Shown piece by piece: positions 24,558 to 25,706 of a stretch of DNA of 25,706 bases. Source of the stretch: CAWJPW01 sp963844845 (GTDB lineage: Bacteria > Acidobacteriota > Thermoanaerobaculia > Thermoanaerobaculales > Sulfomarinibacteraceae); NCBI GenBank assembly GCA_963844845.1, contig CAWJPW010000007.1, positions 1-25,706 on the forward strand, read 5' to 3'. Every line of letters starts with the position of its first letter. Position 1 is the stretch's first letter. The notes beneath the pieces are model-generated. The model worked only from the letters and a program-made list of their open reading frames with translations, ran no database searches and was not told the origin of the DNA. A program made the position numbers and the translations under genes.

Positions 24558-24943
24558 CAATACCTCCGGCTGTCGCGCCGTGTCGGCCTCATGGCCGCTT
24601 CGGGTGGTTACGCGACAATCCATGAGTTGTTGCAACATTGACTGAGATTGCTGGTGCAGGCTCTGGAGCTCGGGAGGCGCGGGCCAGACAACGGCGGGGG
24701 GGAGGTGGGAAGGACGCGCCGAGGGACCGGACGAAAGGCCCGCTCCCGCCTTGTCGTGTTGCCCGTGAAGGCTGACGTGGGCCAGAGGGATGCCCCGGCC
24801 GATGTGACAGAGGCGGGGGGGCGCCGGAGCAGCTGATCGATGAGGACGAGTAGGATTCTCAAGGCTCTGCTATCATCGCCGCCGTGCGCAGGCGGCAGGT
24901 AAGGCCGGAGGTTTCGCCGGGCGGCGCCCGGAATCGTCACCCC
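24558..24943. other. Divergent intergenic region between the M16 peptidase and the small HCxxC protein
   Basis: These 386 bases contain no credible gene on either strand; open frames are Arg/Gly-rich and lack ribosome binding sites. The left part must hold the leftward M16 promoter, possibly TTGCAA (24633-24638 on the minus strand) with a weak -10. The right part holds TATCAT at 24871. I see no clear metal-regulator operator. Confidence 0.5.
24871..24876 (+). promoter_or_regulatory. Possible -10 box upstream of the HCxxC protein
   Basis: TATCAT (24871-24876) matches the -10 consensus at five of six positions in a locally AT-richer patch, but the -35 region (GAGTAG) is poor. Initiation near 24883 would leave a leader of about 60 bases before ATG 24944, or a leaderless start at GTG 24884. 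Confidence 0.3.
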
Positions 24944-25297
24944 ATGGGTCGGCGGTTGCTGTCGCTGGTCCTGCTGCCGCTGTGCCTCGGCGCCCTCAGC
25001 GTCGCTCCGCTCGGCCATCTTCCCAGCGACCACGAGCGTTCGCAGATGGTGGTCGCGGCTGGGTTCCCGACGGGACCGCAACCTACCGGGCTGCACGCCG
25101 ACGCCGGCGCGGTCCTCCAGCCACACTGCCTCGGATGCCTCATCGGGACCGGCTGGAGCGCGCTGATCACGGCGCGCCGCGCGGTGGCGACGTGTGCACC
25201 TACGGCGCGCATACGACCACCCCAGCGTCGTGCAGACGCACCGCTCACCAGCGGTGAGCCTTCCGCCCGTGGCCCACCACCCTCCCTCCCGGCCTGA
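24944..25297 (+). CDS. Small secreted protein with a His-rich segment and an HCxxC motif
   Basis: This 117-residue protein has a signal peptide (LLSLVLLPLCLGALSVAPLG), followed by HLPSDHERS and LQPHCLGCLIGTGWSA, then a Pro/Arg-rich tail. Scattered His plus HCxxC suggest metal binding. Short secreted proteins of this kind occur next to outer-membrane metal-transport genes, and the next gene looks like an outer-membrane protein, which agrees; this is inference. The start is uncertain: ATG 24944 gives a clean signal peptide but a weak ribosome binding site, while GTG 24884 adds 20 basic residues. The next gene starts 49 bases after the stop, probably in one operon. Confidence 0.6.
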   Translation: MGRRLLSLVLLPLCLGALSVAPLGHLPSDHERSQMVVAAGFPTGPQPTGLHADAGAVLQPHCLGCLIGTGWSALITARRAVATCAPTARIRPPQRRADAPLTSGEPSARGPPPSLPA

Positions 25298-25346
25298 TCG
25301 ACCCGGTCTCACGACAGCTTGACTCACGATTCGGGAGGGATGTCCC

Positions 25347-25706
25347 GTGACAACTACGCGACTCCGCGGCCTCGCTGCGGCATGTCTGATCGTACTCTTC
25401 AGCGGGCTGGCAACGGCCCAGACAGCCTCCACGCCGGCGAGCGCCGCCACCGAGCCGGCTCAGCAGATCGAGGCCCTCACGCGGCAGCTGCAGACCATGC
25501 AGCAGCAGATGAACGACCTCAAGGCACAGCTCGAGGCCCTCAAGGCCCAGCAGAAGGAACGCGCCGAGCAGGAGCAGCTGGAAGCGCTGCGGGCGGCGGC
25601 CAAGACCGCGGCTGCGGCCGCCTTCACGGCGCCCGCCCCGCCCGAGGGGGAGCAGCGCTTCACCTCACGTACCCGGATGCAGCCGGAGCTCAACCCCGAG
25701 ATCACG
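25347..25706 (+). CDS. Outer-membrane/porin-like protein, N-terminal part (runs off the window)
   Basis: 120 codons are visible and the frame is still open at the end. A signal peptide (LAAACLIVLFSGLATA, then QT) is followed by a Gln-rich coiled coil (about residues 35-80, repeating QLEALKAQQ-type heptads), an Ala-rich linker, and FTSRTRMQPELNPEIT. A coiled coil followed by LNPEIS/T-like sequence is the start I remember for outer-membrane beta-barrel proteins, including zinc-regulated TonB-dependent-like receptors; the barrel itself is outside the window, so this stays tentative. GTG 25347 follows GGGAGGGATG. It is probably co-transcribed with the small HCxxC gene. Confidence 0.75.
   Translation, partial: MTTTRLRGLAAACLIVLFSGLATAQTASTPASAATEPAQQIEALTRQLQTMQQQMNDLKAQLEALKAQQKERAEQEQLEALRAAAKTAAAAAFTAPAPPEGEQRFTSRTRMQPELNPEIT

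Overview
The window is GC-rich, densely coded bacterial chromosome with short intergenic gaps. It has no rRNA, tRNA or CRISPR array that I can see. The gene mix includes a two-component-type propeller/Y_Y_Y/GGDEF protein, TauE/SafE permeases, an arsenosugar-type radical SAM gene, an FlhG/MinD-like ATPase followed by a J-like/HTH protein, and tandem M16 peptidases. This would suit an Acidobacteriota (Thermoanaerobaculia-like) or deltaproteobacterial-grade genome, probably a metagenome assembly. The phylum is inferred from gene content only.

Layout. Bases 1-331 are G-rich and non-coding. 332-2937 holds a rightward arsenic/thiol-histidine cluster: an AhpD-like arsenosugar-associated peroxidase, the radical SAM protein ArsS (two frameshifts) and the histidine methyltransferase EgtD. 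3057-6326 (leftward) is a membrane diguanylate cyclase with a 14-blade periplasmic sensor. 6469-8593 carries an SDR oxidoreductase, a STAS-domain anti-anti-sigma-like protein, a tiny DUF3565 gene on the opposite strand and a DUF421 membrane protein. A 165-bp palindromic mobile repeat (8591-8755) separates this from a leftward TauE/SafE permease. 9820-13593 is a rightward group: a HerA-like ATPase with a coiled-coil tail, a quinone oxidoreductase and a rhodanese. Then come a 3' fragment of an alpha/beta-hydrolase, an atypical epimerase and an endonuclease/exonuclease/phosphatase protein. 16152-17822 (leftward) encodes an unrecognised membrane protein with an almost perfect ten-residue repeat. 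It diverges from the FlhG-like ATPase and J/HTH pair (18134-19685). A degenerate second copy of the palindromic repeat lies at 19744-19801. The right end has a secreted unknown protein, a second TauE/SafE permease, a tandem M16 zinc peptidase (two frameshifts), a small secreted HCxxC protein and the start of an outer-membrane-type protein.

Two themes stand out. First, the palindromic repeat occurs twice, each time between convergent genes. Its outermost TAG supplies the stop codon of the leftward gene at both copies, and of the rightward gene as well at the intact copy; flanking CTAG tetranucleotides suggest a transposition target. Second, every frame break I can reconstruct (AhpD-like gene, arsS, M16 peptidase) is a base loss, several at C or G runs, and the restored proteins keep all family motifs. 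This points to consensus errors or very recent decay rather than old pseudogenes. The most likely undescribed protein is the decapeptide-repeat membrane protein at 16152-17822.
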